A DNA stretch of 64,000 nt from Peteryoungia aggregata LMG 23059 (GTDB taxonomy: Bacteria > Pseudomonadota > Alphaproteobacteria > Rhizobiales > Rhizobiaceae): NCBI RefSeq assembly GCF_030814435.1, contig NZ_JAUSUW010000019.1, forward strand, positions 1 to 64,000. The letters are read 5' to 3'. This document shows, piece by piece, positions 41,980 to 50,290 of this stretch. A program made the translations under genes and the position numbers. The first letter of the stretch is position 1. Every line of letters begins with the position of its first letter. Below the pieces are notes generated by a model that was not told where the DNA came from, did no database searches, and worked only from the letters and a program-made list of their open reading frames with translations.

Positions 41980-44238
41980 TTAACGTGTGGTTGCGCCGGT
42001 CGTTTCCGGCTCTGCCGGGGCCCGTGCGGTGCGGGCGGTCGGGATGGCCAGCGGATCCGCCGCCTTCAGCCGCGCTGCCAGATCGCGGATCAGGCGCGTC
42101 GATTGCGACGAGAGCGAGCGTGGACGCACCATCGGCGGCAGCGCATCCGGACTGGATGCCGCATCGGCGACGGCAGGCGCCTCCTGCCGTTCCGGCATGG
42201 GCTGGTCGATGCCGAAGATCGGCTTCAGGTCGATGCCCTGATGGGCATAATCCATCAGCTTCTTGAAGGTCATCGCCGGCAGCGAGCCGCCCGTCATGTT
42301 GTTGGTCGAGGTATAGTCGTCATTGCCGAACCAGACGGCGGCGGTGTAGTTGCCGGTATAGCCGACGAACCAGGCGTCGCGGTAAGCCTGCGTCGTGCCG
42401 GTCTTGCCGCCGGTCAAAACCCCGTCGACGGCGGCGCGCCGCGCCGTGCCGATATAGGGGATCTTGGTCATCATCTCGTTCATGTAGATCGCCGCCTGCT
42501 CGGTCAGGATCTGCTCGGCCGCCGGCGCGTCGCGCTCGAAGTCATAGAGCACCTCGCCGGCATAATTGCTGATCTGGGCAATCCCGTGCCGACGCGAGGC
42601 CTTGCCGCCGGCCGGCAGCACGGCATAGGCCGTCGCCTGGTCCATCACGGTCACTTCGGCAGTGCCGAGCGGGATGGTCACATCCTTTTTGATCGGCGTT
42701 TCCACGCCCATCGCCTTGGTGGTCTGGATGATGGCGTCGATGCCGAACTTTTCCTTGGCAAGCCTGACCGGGATCGTGTTGATCGATTTCGCCAGCGCCG
42801 TTTCCATGGTCACCCGGCCCGCATAGCTGCGGCCATAGTTCTGCGGGCTCCAGTTGCCCCAGGAGACGGGGCCGTCGGTCACGACAGTCTCGGGCGTATA
42901 GCCATTCTCCATGGCAAGCGCGTAGGTGTACATCTTGAACGACGAGCCCGGCTGGCGCAGCGCCCGCGTGGCGCGGTTGAACTGGCTTTCACCATAGTCC
43001 CGCCCGCCGACCATGGCCCTGACCGCGCCGCCGCCCTCGATCATCACAAGCGCGCCCTGGCGGACATTGTAGCTCTCGCCATATTCGCGCAGCGACGAGG
43101 CAACCGCCTCTTCCGCCGCCTGCTGCAGCCCAAGATCGATCGTGGTGCGCACGACGAGCGTGTGATCCTTGAAGCGGGCGGCAATCCGCTGCACTTCCTC
43201 GAAGGCCCAGTCGAGGAAGAAGTCGGGCGCGTCCTTCTCGTCGCGATCGATGACGGAGGCCGGATTGCGGCGCGCAGCCACCACCTGGCCCTCGGTCATC
43301 AGCCCGCTCTGCACCATGTTGGTCAAGACATCATTGGCCCGCGCACGCGCCGCCGGCAGGTTGACATGCGGCGCATATTTCGCCGGCGCCTTGAACAGGC
43401 CCGCCAGCATCGCCGCTTCCGCCAGCGTCACCTCGGTAATGTTCCTGCCGAAATAGAATTGCGAGGCCGCCGCTGCGCCGAACGTGCCGCCGCCCATATA
43501 GGCGCGGTCGAGATAGAGCGACAGGATCTCCTGCTTGGAGAGATTGGCCTCCAGCCAGAGCGCCAGGAAGGCTTCCTTGATCTTGCGCTCGATCGATCGC
43601 TCATTGGTGAGAAACAGGTTCTTGGCCAGCTGCTGCGTCAGCGTCGAGCCGCCCTGGACCACTTCGCCGGCCTTGGCATTTTCGCTCATCGCGCGGGCAA
43701 GGCCGAAGAAATCGATGCCGAAATGCTCAAAGAAGCGCCGGTCTTCGGTGGCCAGCACGGCTTTGACCAGATGGTCCGGCAGTTCGTCGACCGGCACGGA
43801 ATTCTCATGAATGATGCCGCGATGGCCGATCATATTGCCGTAACGATCGAGGAAGGTGACGGCGAAATTGTCGTGGTTGCGCCAGTCTTTCTTGGTCTCC
43901 TCAAGCGCCGGCTGGGCCAGCGTCAACAGCACCACCATGCCGGCGGTGCCGAGCGTCATCGCCTCGCCGGCAATCTCGAAGCCGAGCTTCTTCAGGCCCC
44001 GTACTCGGAAACGGCGGAAGAAGATGGTGATCTCTTCCCAGGTTTCGACCAGATCGTAACCGGCATTCCACAGGGTGGAATCGAGCCAGCTGTCGATCTT
44101 AAGGAAGATATGGCGCTTCAGCTTCGGGGGCGTCTCGCCCTTGGCCGAGGGGCGCCCTGAGGCAAGACGATCGCCTGCATCGGCACCACCGAGGCGCTCC
44201 ACCGGCTCCAGATCCTCAGGCTTGTCACTGTCGGCCAC
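41980..44238 (-). CDS. class A penicillin-binding protein (PBP1A-type)
   Basis: 752 residues. N-terminal cytosolic tail and one membrane helix near residue 90-110; glycosyltransferase domain with the catalytic Glu in EDRRFFEHFGIDF and GGSTLTQQLAKNL; transpeptidase domain with SxxK in GSSFKMYTY, SIN in AKSINTIP and KTGTT. Polymerises and cross-links peptidoglycan in the periplasm. Start is GTG at 44238. Intact and of usual length. Confidence 0.94.
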   Translation of the reverse strand: MADSDKPEDLEPVERLGGADAGDRLASGRPSAKGETPPKLKRHIFLKIDSWLDSTLWNAGYDLVETWEEITIFFRRFRVRGLKKLGFEIAGEAMTLGTAGMVVLLTLAQPALEETKKDWRNHDNFAVTFLDRYGNMIGHRGIIHENSVPVDELPDHLVKAVLATEDRRFFEHFGIDFFGLARAMSENAKAGEVVQGGSTLTQQLAKNLFLTNERSIERKIKEAFLALWLEANLSKQEILSLYLDRAYMGGGTFGAAAASQFYFGRNITEVTLAEAAMLAGLFKAPAKYAPHVNLPAARARANDVLTNMVQSGLMTEGQVVAARRNPASVIDRDEKDAPDFFLDWAFEEVQRIAARFKDHTLVVRTTIDLGLQQAAEEAVASSLREYGESYNVRQGALVMIEGGGAVRAMVGGRDYGESQFNRATRALRQPGSSFKMYTYALAMENGYTPETVVTDGPVSWGNWSPQNYGRSYAGRVTMETALAKSINTIPVRLAKEKFGIDAIIQTTKAMGVETPIKKDVTIPLGTAEVTVMDQATAYAVLPAGGKASRRHGIAQISNYAGEVLYDFERDAPAAEQILTEQAAIYMNEMMTKIPYIGTARRAAVDGVLTGGKTGTTQAYRDAWFVGYTGNYTAAVWFGNDDYTSTNNMTGGSLPAMTFKKLMDYAHQGIDLKPIFGIDQPMPERQEAPAVADAASSPDALPPMVRPRSLSSQSTRLIRDLAARLKAADPLAIPTARTARAPAEPETTGATTR

Positions 44239-44522
44239 CGTGGCTTTTCCCGAAAACTTGTTGTCCGCTCCCTTGACGCGCCCGCCGATTGGGATCAGGA
44301 CCCAGAGGGATCATGGGGCATGTCGTCGTCAACGAGTGATGGGCGATTTGCCGCCAAAGAACAAGCGGTTTCGCGGGCCATGGTGAACCCGACCGAGGTG
44401 AGCGCGCGCTTTTTGCCGAACGGCGTTGCACCCCTGCCACCTGCCGGGAGCAGGGCCACCCGCCAGGGCTGAAGCCGCATGCCACCGATGCCCCGCAAAA
44501 CCACAGTCAGTTGAACGAGCCG
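44239..44522. other. gap between the PBP gene and the YcgN-type gene
   Basis: Divergent promoter region of 280 bp; no credible gene, and no operator recognised. Confidence 0.3.
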
Positions 44523-44990
44523 ATGACCGAACAACCCTTCTGGAAGACCAAGACGCTCGCCGAGATGAGCAACGCGGAATGGGAAAGCCTCTGCGACGGC
44601 TGTGGCCTCTGTTGTCTCAACAAGCTGGAGGACTGGGACACCGGCGAGGTGGTCTTCACCTCGGTTGCCTGCAAGCTGCTCGACGGCGAGAGCTGTCGCT
44701 GCAAGGACTATGAAAACCGCCAGGACACCGTGCCCGACTGTATCCAGCTGACACTCCAGGGCCTGCGCGAAATCCAGTGGCTTCCCCCCACCTGCGGCTA
44801 CCGCCTGATCGACGAGGGCCTCGACCTCTACTGGTGGCACCCGCTGGTCTCCGGCGACCCCAACACCGTCCACGCCGCCGGCGTCTCCGCCAAGGGCCGC
44901 ACGATCTCGGAAGAGGGCATGGATGTGGAGGATCTCGAGAATTACGTGGTCGACTGGCCGATGCGGCTCGGCGAGGGCGGCAGGGGGTAG
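44523..44990 (+). CDS. YcgN-family cysteine-cluster protein
   Basis: 155 residues. Cysteines in [31 protein letters not shown] and PTCGYR form the YkgJ/YcgN zinc- or iron-binding cluster. Function not established in the family. ATG 44523 taken over the TTG at 44511. Confidence 0.87.
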   Translation: MTEQPFWKTKTLAEMSNAEWESLCDGCGLCCLNKLEDWDTGEVVFTSVACKLLDGESCRCKDYENRQDTVPDCIQLTLQGLREIQWLPPTCGYRLIDEGLDLYWWHPLVSGDPNTVHAAGVSAKGRTISEEGMDVEDLENYVVDWPMRLGEGGRG

Positions 44991-45055
44991 GGGCGAGGGG
45001 CTCTCGCAAAAGCCGGGTCCGGATGGTATCCTTGCCGTCAAAGGAGACCTCCGCC

Positions 45056-45319
45056 ATGCTGGCCCTGACCCTTCCCAAAGACCTTGATGCCCGCCTCGAA
45101 GGCCTCGCCCGTGTCACCGGTCAGAGCAAGGCTGCGCTCGTGGAAGAGGCGGTATTGGCGCTTGTCGAGGATCTGGAAAATTCCGAACGTGAGAAGGCGT
45201 CCCTGGAGACCTGGCTGCGCACGGAAGGTGTCGCGGCCCATGACCGGTTGAAGGCAGATCCAGGGCGGGCCTTGAGCATCGATCAGGTACGGGCGCATCT
45301 GGAGAGGCGGCGGGGCTAA
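45056..45319 (+). CDS. ribbon-helix-helix antitoxin (CopG/ParD-like)
   Basis: 87 residues. MLALTLPKDLDARLEGLARV then TGQSKAALVEEAV is the RHH DNA-binding unit; the rest is an acidic and helical toxin-binding tail. AAAGGAG lies upstream of the ATG at 45056. A RelE/ParE toxin would normally follow at once, but the next gene is an unrelated-looking low-GC gene. So either an orphan antitoxin or a new pairing. Confidence 0.75.
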   Translation: MLALTLPKDLDARLEGLARVTGQSKAALVEEAVLALVEDLENSEREKASLETWLRTEGVAAHDRLKADPGRALSIDQVRAHLERRRG

Positions 45320-45326
45320 GCGATTG

Positions 45327-46073
45327 ATGGCAGATGGCTTGGACAGAGATTGGATTGTGCGAGTAGACGGCACTGATCAATCTTTGGCTTTTTGGCTCTC
45401 AAAACTTTCCCCAAGAGACGGGGTCTACTTTGAGATACTGGACGTCAACGACACCCCGTTGGTTGTTCTGCGCGCCAGTGGGTTTGGCGGACTTGGGTCT
45501 GCTGATGAAGTGTTGGAATACACTGGCAGAACATTGGATCTCCTGCGTTTTATCTGTCCAGCGGATTTCGATGCCCATCCGCTTAAGATCTCCAGCATCT
45601 CTAAAATTGTTGATGGGCAGCATAAGGGTTGGCAGTACTTTCAGAGCGCATCAATTGAAGCAAAAAGTCATGTTCATCTATCTGGGGTGGTCATGAATGC
45701 TGTTGGTAAGGTGCGAGCTCGACTGGCGCCTCGTTTGCCGCGCGGAGACAGGCAGGCGGATCGTCTGCGGAAAGGCTTTTTGCTTGCAGCACAGTTGGAT
45801 GAGCGCCTTGCAAAAGCTTTGCTTTATCTGCACGGGGAACCGGGATGGATCGAATACTATAAGGCTTGTGAGGTGCTGTGGTCTTTGCCAACGCCCGGTA
45901 TTTCCGAACGGGAAAAAGAACGCCTAAAGCGAACGGCAAACGTTTACCGTCATCACAGAACTCCCTCAGCGCCTAAAGTACCAATGACGCTTAGCGAGGC
46001 CAGCGGCTTCATCGAGCTATGGTTGGATGTTGCGGTTGCTCAGGTCTTGATGAGGCACGGTCGGACCCAATAG
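45327..46073 (+). CDS. hypothetical protein in the toxin position behind the RHH antitoxin
   Basis: 248 residues; codon use clearly AT-richer than neighbours. Strand-rich N-terminal half (RDGVYFEILDVNDTPLVVLR) and helical C-terminal half (LDERLAKALLYLHGEPGWIE then YYKACEVLW). No known family recognised. Starts 8 bp after the antitoxin stop, so could be co-transcribed with it. Its size is larger than that of ParE or RelE toxins. Confidence 0.6.
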   Translation: MADGLDRDWIVRVDGTDQSLAFWLSKLSPRDGVYFEILDVNDTPLVVLRASGFGGLGSADEVLEYTGRTLDLLRFICPADFDAHPLKISSISKIVDGQHKGWQYFQSASIEAKSHVHLSGVVMNAVGKVRARLAPRLPRGDRQADRLRKGFLLAAQLDERLAKALLYLHGEPGWIEYYKACEVLWSLPTPGISEREKERLKRTANVYRHHRTPSAPKVPMTLSEASGFIELWLDVAVAQVLMRHGRTQ

Positions 46074-46260
46074 CGTCTGTCGCTACTGCATCGAGAAAAG
46101 CCTCAAGCCCCGCATCCTTACGGTCGGCCTGCCTTGTCAGCCGAGCGTGACGCGCGCAGTCCTCGGCAAAGCCGGGTTCGCTCGCAATAGACGGCTCATG
46201 ACCAGGTCTTTCCAGGGCTCGTGCTGGAATAACTTCGCTGTGATCGTCACCCATTTCCAC
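46009..46260 (-). CDS. possible small ORF behind higA
   Basis: About 80 residues beginning at GTG 46260 or ATG 46254, next to the higA stop. Polar, with no recognised motif. It overlaps the tail of the preceding gene on the other strand. Could be a third gene of the hig operon or chance; kept at low confidence. Confidence 0.25.
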   Translation of the reverse strand: MEMGDDHSEVIPARALERPGHEPSIASEPGFAEDCARHARLTRQADRKDAGLEAFLDAVATDAIGSDRASSRPEQPQHPTIAR

Positions 46261-46261
46261 C

Positions 46262-46543
46262 TCACGCCGCCTCCGTCACGGTCATCTCGACCGTCAGCCC
46301 CGCCGCGACCGCCATGGTCACCAGCCCGTCTAGGGCAAAGAGGTCGATCTTGCCGCGCTTCAGGTCCGAGATCCTCGGTTGCGTCACGCCGAGCCGCCGC
46401 GCGGCCTCTGCCTGGGTCCAGCCGCTCGATAGCATGTGCTGCTCAAGTGCCATCATCAGCTTGGCGCGAAGCTTCATGTTTTCGGCTTCTGCAGGTGTGT
46501 CCTCAATGGCGTCCCATACGCTGGCATAAGTTTCCTGGCTCAT
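46262..46543 (-). CDS. higA: HigA-type antitoxin (XRE HTH)
   Basis: 93 residues. HTH in GWTQAEAARRLGVTQPRISD, followed by LKRGKIDLFALDGL. Antitoxin and repressor of the pair; overlaps higB by 4 bp. The toxin-first order is that of HigBA. Confidence 0.9.
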   Translation of the reverse strand: MSQETYASVWDAIEDTPAEAENMKLRAKLMMALEQHMLSSGWTQAEAARRLGVTQPRISDLKRGKIDLFALDGLVTMAVAAGLTVEMTVTEAA

Positions 46544-46869
46544 GTCGTGCGTTCCCTCATCAATTCACCATAGCGCTTGGCAGCGAGTTGGAGATCAAGT
46601 TTTCCGGTCTTCTGGCTCTTCTTCTGAAAGCAATGCAGGACATAAATGGCGTCAGCGAAGCGGGCGACATAGAGGATCCTGAAGGCACCATTCGCGTCTC
46701 TGATGCGGATTTCCTCAACGCCCGAGCCCACACTGGCCATCGGCTTCCAGTCCCCCGGCTCCAACCCATTTTGCAGCCGGTCCAACTGATACCCGGCGTC
46801 TCGCCTTGCCGTTGCCGGGAAGGCCCGCAAAGCCTGCAAGGCGTTACCAATGAAGACGACGGTTCTCAT
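46540..46869 (-). CDS. higB: HigB/Gp49-like RelE-family toxin
   Basis: 109 residues. VEEIRIRDANGAFRILYVA and IYVLHCFQKKSQKTGKLDL are the conserved strands of Gp49-like HigB toxins, which cut mRNA on the ribosome. The Arg and Lys positions typical of the active site are kept. First gene in the operon, with a good promoter and a palindrome directly upstream. Confidence 0.9.
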   Translation of the reverse strand: MRTVVFIGNALQALRAFPATARRDAGYQLDRLQNGLEPGDWKPMASVGSGVEEIRIRDANGAFRILYVARFADAIYVLHCFQKKSQKTGKLDLQLAAKRYGELMRERTT

Positions 46870-46874
46870 GAAGG

Positions 46875-46903
46875 ATGACTATACAATATTTTGTATGTTG
46901 TCG
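46875..46903 (-). promoter_or_regulatory. promoter and operator of higBA
   Basis: Minus strand: -35 TTGCGA, 17-nt spacer, -10 TATAGT. The spacer holds the palindrome ATACAA-AATA-TTGTAT (46881-46896). Such placement is typical for HigA autorepression. Confidence 0.72.
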
Positions 46904-46924
46904 CAATTCATCCCCCCCATCCCC

Positions 46925-47718
46925 TCACTCCACCTTCCGCACCGACCAAAGCGTCCGCACATCGCTCCCCATCGCTGGGCCGCCGAACATAGGACCGGGG
47001 ACGGTGCCGGGGCCGAAACCGGCCGCAGGGGGGCGTTCGCAAGCGCGTAGGCTGCCTCGCGGGCAAAGTCGAAGGCCAGCTTGTTCAGCCGGGGGGAGGT
47101 GCCGTATTCGGGCGCCTTGGGCCCGCTCAAGGACACCGTGATCGATCCGTCATCGGTCTTGGTGATCGGCGCAATCTCCTGCAAGGGCTCGCCGGTCTGC
47201 ACGTCATAGATGCGAAGCCCCGCAACCAGCTGCGGCCCGTCCGGTCGCCTGACCCCGTCGATGGTGACTTCCGCCCCGGTCAGCCGCTGCAGGCTGAGCT
47301 GGCTGCGGATAAAGACGGAATAGACGACAACCTCGGCGCGCGCCGGGCGCGTCCCCTTGAACAGCGGCGTCAGCTGATCGCGCACATGCGGGGTGATATT
47401 GGCTGATATCGCCTGCTGCATCGCCGTCTGCTTGGCCGCCTGGTTGGTCAGCCCGAGCCGCGTCCCGAGCCCATCGATCGTTGAAGACGAAACCGACCGG
47501 TTGATGTCGCCCTCCAGATCCGACACCAGCAGCGGCTGGTTCAGCCTGGAATAGTCAACCGTGATCTCGGCGAGCGAAAACTGCCCGAGAACGCTCTGGA
47601 TCTGCGGCGCGGGTGGCGCCTGGCAGGACGCGAGCAGGGATAGCATGGCGGCGGCAACCGTCAGGCGCAGCCGACCGATCGAAGAGCACAAGGCAAGCGA
47701 GGCACGCATGAAAGACAT
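46925..47718 (-). pseudogene. lipoprotein gene with an apparent 1-base frameshift near the 3' end
   Basis: Signal peptide with lipobox LLASCQAP (Cys about residue 32), then a soluble periplasmic domain of about 220 residues (VRDQLTPLFKGTRPARAEVVV and TGEPLQEIAPITKTDDG). As read, the frame ends at 46879 with an implausible Cys/Arg/Gly tail that runs through the higBA promoter. Adding one base to the six-base C run (47028-47033 on the plus strand as G) restores an ending MFGGPAMGSDVRTLWSVRK at a stop at 46925. So either a recent frameshift or a sequencing error. ATG 47718 has GGAG upstream. Function unknown. Confidence 0.7.
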
Positions 47719-48015
47719 CGGTTATCTCCGTCTCGGTGTCTTCGCGAGGGTGCAAAGACCGCAACTGCAGGCGTTCTGGCCTCAAGGCTAGGATGAAACG
47801 ATCCCCTTGTCTCGGCAGATCAGGGGCGAGACGCCCGGTTGGCCACAGTTTGACGTCTTGCTTATGGACGAGGCGATGTCATGCGCCGGATCGGGCAAAC
47901 GCTGCCAGAAGCGAGGCTTTGCCTTCAAGCTTTTGATCATGAACGATTTTCCGTCCGATACTTCCTCAGGCGCAGTTCTTCGTTAGGACGTGCTCCTCTG
48001 CCCAGGGAGGTTTGC

Positions 48016-48504
48016 GTGAAATTCTTGCTGATCCTGTCTCTTACGCTCATCGGGCTTGCTGCCCTTGTCTTTGTCGCAGGGCTCTTTCTGCCGCCGACGC
48101 GCGAGGGCAGGGCGGCAACTGAAATTGCAGTTCCGCCCGAGCGGGTGGCCGCCGTGATCACTGATGTCGCCCGCCAGCCGGAGTGGCGTGACGGTCTAGC
48201 CTCCATCGAGGTCGAGGTCGATGGCGATGGCTGGGTGGAGACGACCACGCGCGGCGAGGTGATCCGCTTTGCCTGGGCAGAGCGCCAACCCTTGAAGCTG
48301 GCCCTGACATTCCGCTCCGATGCCGGTTACCATGGCTCCTGGCAGGCGGATCTTCAGCCGCAGGCGAGCGGCACGCGGGTGACGGTGGTGGAGCGCGCAA
48401 CGATCGACAATCCGCTCGGTCGCATCATCGCCCGCTTCATGTTTGATCCGCAGGCTTTTGCCGCCCGTTATCTGCAAGCGCTGAAAACAGAAGCCGAGCG
48501 TTGA
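48016..48504 (+). CDS. SRPBCC-family protein
   Basis: 162 residues. One N-terminal membrane helix (LLILSLTLIGLAALVFVAGL), then a START/Bet v1-like domain (AVPPERVAAVITDVARQPEW). Anchored in the membrane, with a pocket for a hydrophobic ligand. Start GTG 48016 with AGGGAGG seven bases upstream. Confidence 0.8.
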   Translation: MKFLLILSLTLIGLAALVFVAGLFLPPTREGRAATEIAVPPERVAAVITDVARQPEWRDGLASIEVEVDGDGWVETTTRGEVIRFAWAERQPLKLALTFRSDAGYHGSWQADLQPQASGTRVTVVERATIDNPLGRIIARFMFDPQAFAARYLQALKTEAER

Positions 48505-48517
48505 AAGGAGGAGGCCC

Positions 48518-48946
48518 ATGGCCAAGAGCGAGAAACCGAAGAAATCGACCGACTGGCGCAAGCGCTTCGGCGCCGCCAAGGACCCGCATGTGGTGATGCT
48601 GTCCTCGCCCTTTGCCGGCGTGCCCTCAGGCGCGATGATGCTGATCTCCTCGCCGGGCGACATCGCCCGCTATGTCGCGGCCATTCCCTCCGGCGAAACC
48701 CGCTCCATCGCCCGCCTGCGCAGCGATCTTGCCAAACGCGCCAAAGCCGACGCCATGTGCCCCGTCACCACCGCGATCTATCTGCGCGTCGTGGCCGAAG
48801 TGGCGCTGGACGAGCTGGAGGCAGGAAAGCCGATGGACGAGGTCGTGCCCTTCTGGCGCATCATCGAGCCGAAGGACAAACTCGTCGCCAAACTCTCCTG
48901 TGGGCCTGAGCGGATCGAGCATTTGCGGGCACTGGAGGAAGGCTGA
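48518..48946 (+). CDS. conserved hypothetical, possibly MGMT/Atl-like winged helix
   Basis: 142 residues. The SIARLRSDLAKRAKADAMCP then VTTAIYLRVVAEVALDELEAG segment resembles the winged-helix DNA-binding part of methylguanine methyltransferases and alkyltransferase-like proteins, but lacks the PCHR active site. A basic N-terminus is compatible with nucleic-acid binding. Thirteen bases after the SRPBCC gene, so likely co-transcribed. Confidence 0.55.
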   Translation: MAKSEKPKKSTDWRKRFGAAKDPHVVMLSSPFAGVPSGAMMLISSPGDIARYVAAIPSGETRSIARLRSDLAKRAKADAMCPVTTAIYLRVVAEVALDELEAGKPMDEVVPFWRIIEPKDKLVAKLSCGPERIEHLRALEEG

Positions 48947-48947
48947 G

Positions 48948-49200
48948 AGCCACCTCCCCCTTGAGGGCGCAATTGCATCTGGAACGGACCCCCCTCTGGC
49001 CTCCTGAGCTTGTCGAAGGGCGGCCATCTCCCCCACAAGGGGGGAGAGCGGTTGAACCGCCGGCCCGCTCACATTCCGTTGGCGCCGCAAAGGGATCGGC
49101 GAATGCGGCGCTCCGCTCTCCCCCCTTGTGGGGGAGATGTCACGCAGTGACAGAGGGGGGTATCCACACGCGATTCCCTCCCCTTGAGGCGCAGGGTGGC
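48948..49200. repeat. composite mosaic repeat
   Basis: Contains CCCCCTCTGGCCTCCTGAGC, CTTGTCGAAGGGCGGCC, two CTCCCCCACAAGGGGGGAG-type palindromes and CACGCAGTGACAGAGGGGGG. Shares modules with 10083-10240 and 34775-34855. Confidence 0.75.
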
Positions 49201-49216
49201 AGGGTCACCAAGGCCC

Positions 49217-49738
49217 TCAACCCCACAACTCCGGCCGCATCCAGGCTTCCGGCAATATCAGCCGACCCCCGAGATCATCGCTGGTGCCATCAAGCCTTTG
49301 CCACTGCCAGGCCTCCGTCCATTCAGCGGGGAGCGGATAGGGTGGCGTCACCCGGCTGGCCGGCCGGAAGCCGGAGCGGCTGTAATAGGTGGGGTCGCCG
49401 AGCACCAGCACCTCTGCCACGCCCTGCGTTTTCAGGCGAGCGAGACCCTCGGCGATCAGGGCCTTGCCGATCCCCCGCCGCTGATGATCCCGATGGACGG
49501 CCAGCGGGCCGAGCAGCGCCACGGTTTCGGGACGTCCTTCAACCGCGCCGCGGGTGAAGAGAACATGGCCGATGAGCAGCGCGCCGGTCCTCGCCGAAAG
49601 CGACAAGACGGCAGGGTCTGGGAGCAGCGCTTCGACCAGGGGGACAAGCTCTTCCTCTGGAAAAGCGGACGCATAGAGCTCCGGGATCTGGGCCTCATCG
49701 GCGGGCAGTGTCTCGCTGAGCGTGAAACTGAACGGCAT
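49217..49738 (-). CDS. GNAT-family N-acetyltransferase
   Basis: 173 residues. Acetyl-CoA loop in HRDHQRRGIGKALIAEGL and the strand VLVLGDPTYYSRSGF, which is conserved in a subgroup of rhizobial GNATs. Transfers acetyl to an unknown amine. ATG 49738 with GGAGG upstream; the further upstream frame is repeat-derived. Confidence 0.88.
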   Translation of the reverse strand: MPFSFTLSETLPADEAQIPELYASAFPEEELVPLVEALLPDPAVLSLSARTGALLIGHVLFTRGAVEGRPETVALLGPLAVHRDHQRRGIGKALIAEGLARLKTQGVAEVLVLGDPTYYSRSGFRPASRVTPPYPLPAEWTEAWQWQRLDGTSDDLGGRLILPEAWMRPELWG

Positions 49739-49821
49739 GGCGTTTCCTCCGGGATGACGTCCATCCCTAGGACGCTTGTGGTTGCGCGGCAAGCCCGGAT
49801 GGCAGGCGGGTGAGGGGCGCA

Positions 49822-49972
49822 CCCACCTCCCCCTTGAGGCGGAGGTCGCGCGAACGCGCGGGTGGGGGTGATCCATACCCGTCGACATCATCAGGCGAAG
49901 TCAAACGCCGCGCGCCACCCCACCCCGGAGCTGCGCTCCGACCCTCCCCCTCGAGGGGAGGGTGGCAGGGAC
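49822..49972. repeat. mosaic repeat, first copy of a 150-bp direct pair
   Basis: Contains CGCGCGAACGCGCG, TGATCCATACCCGTCGACAT, GGCGAAGTCAAACGCC and CCCCTCGAGGGG palindromes. The copy at 50036 is nearly identical over about 150 bp, offset 214 bp. Confidence 0.8.
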
Positions 49973-50035
49973 AGCAAGAGCCGTTAACCCCACAAGTCCC
50001 TGCCTTGCTGAGGCAAGACGCTAACCGGAGCACAC

Positions 50036-50182
50036 CCACCGCCCCCTTGCGGGGGGAGGTCGCGCGAACGCGCGGGTGGGGGTGATCCATACCCGTCGAC
50101 ATCCTCAGGCGAAGTCAAACGCCGTGTGTCACCCCACCCCGGAGCTGCGCTCCGACCCTCCCCCTCGAGGGGAGGGTGGAGT
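50036..50182. repeat. mosaic repeat, second copy
   Basis: Direct copy of 49822-49972 with a handful of differences, ending 50 bp before the copA promoter. Confidence 0.8.
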
Positions 50183-50234
50183 GTTCCTTGCCCGGCGATA
50201 TTCAAAGTGATGGAACGAATTTCATCGCCACCCC

Positions 50235-50266
50235 TTGACCCTCCCATGATGGGAAGGTCCATGTAA
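50235..50266 (+). promoter_or_regulatory. CueR-type promoter of copA
   Basis: -35 TTGACC and -10 CATGTA/ATGTAA separated by 19-20 bp, longer than normal, as in MerR-family promoters. The spacer is a dyad GACCCTCCCA-TGA-TGGGAAGGTC (9 of 10 arm bases match). This is the pattern recognised by CueR, whose gene is at 53274. Confidence 0.82.
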
Positions 50267-50290
50267 GGGCACAGAGGTGATGATTTGAAT

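Noticed and set aside
42103-44160. 685-codon frame opposite the PBP gene
   Set aside because: Shadow frame; composition rich in Arg, His and Gly, with no recognisable domain.
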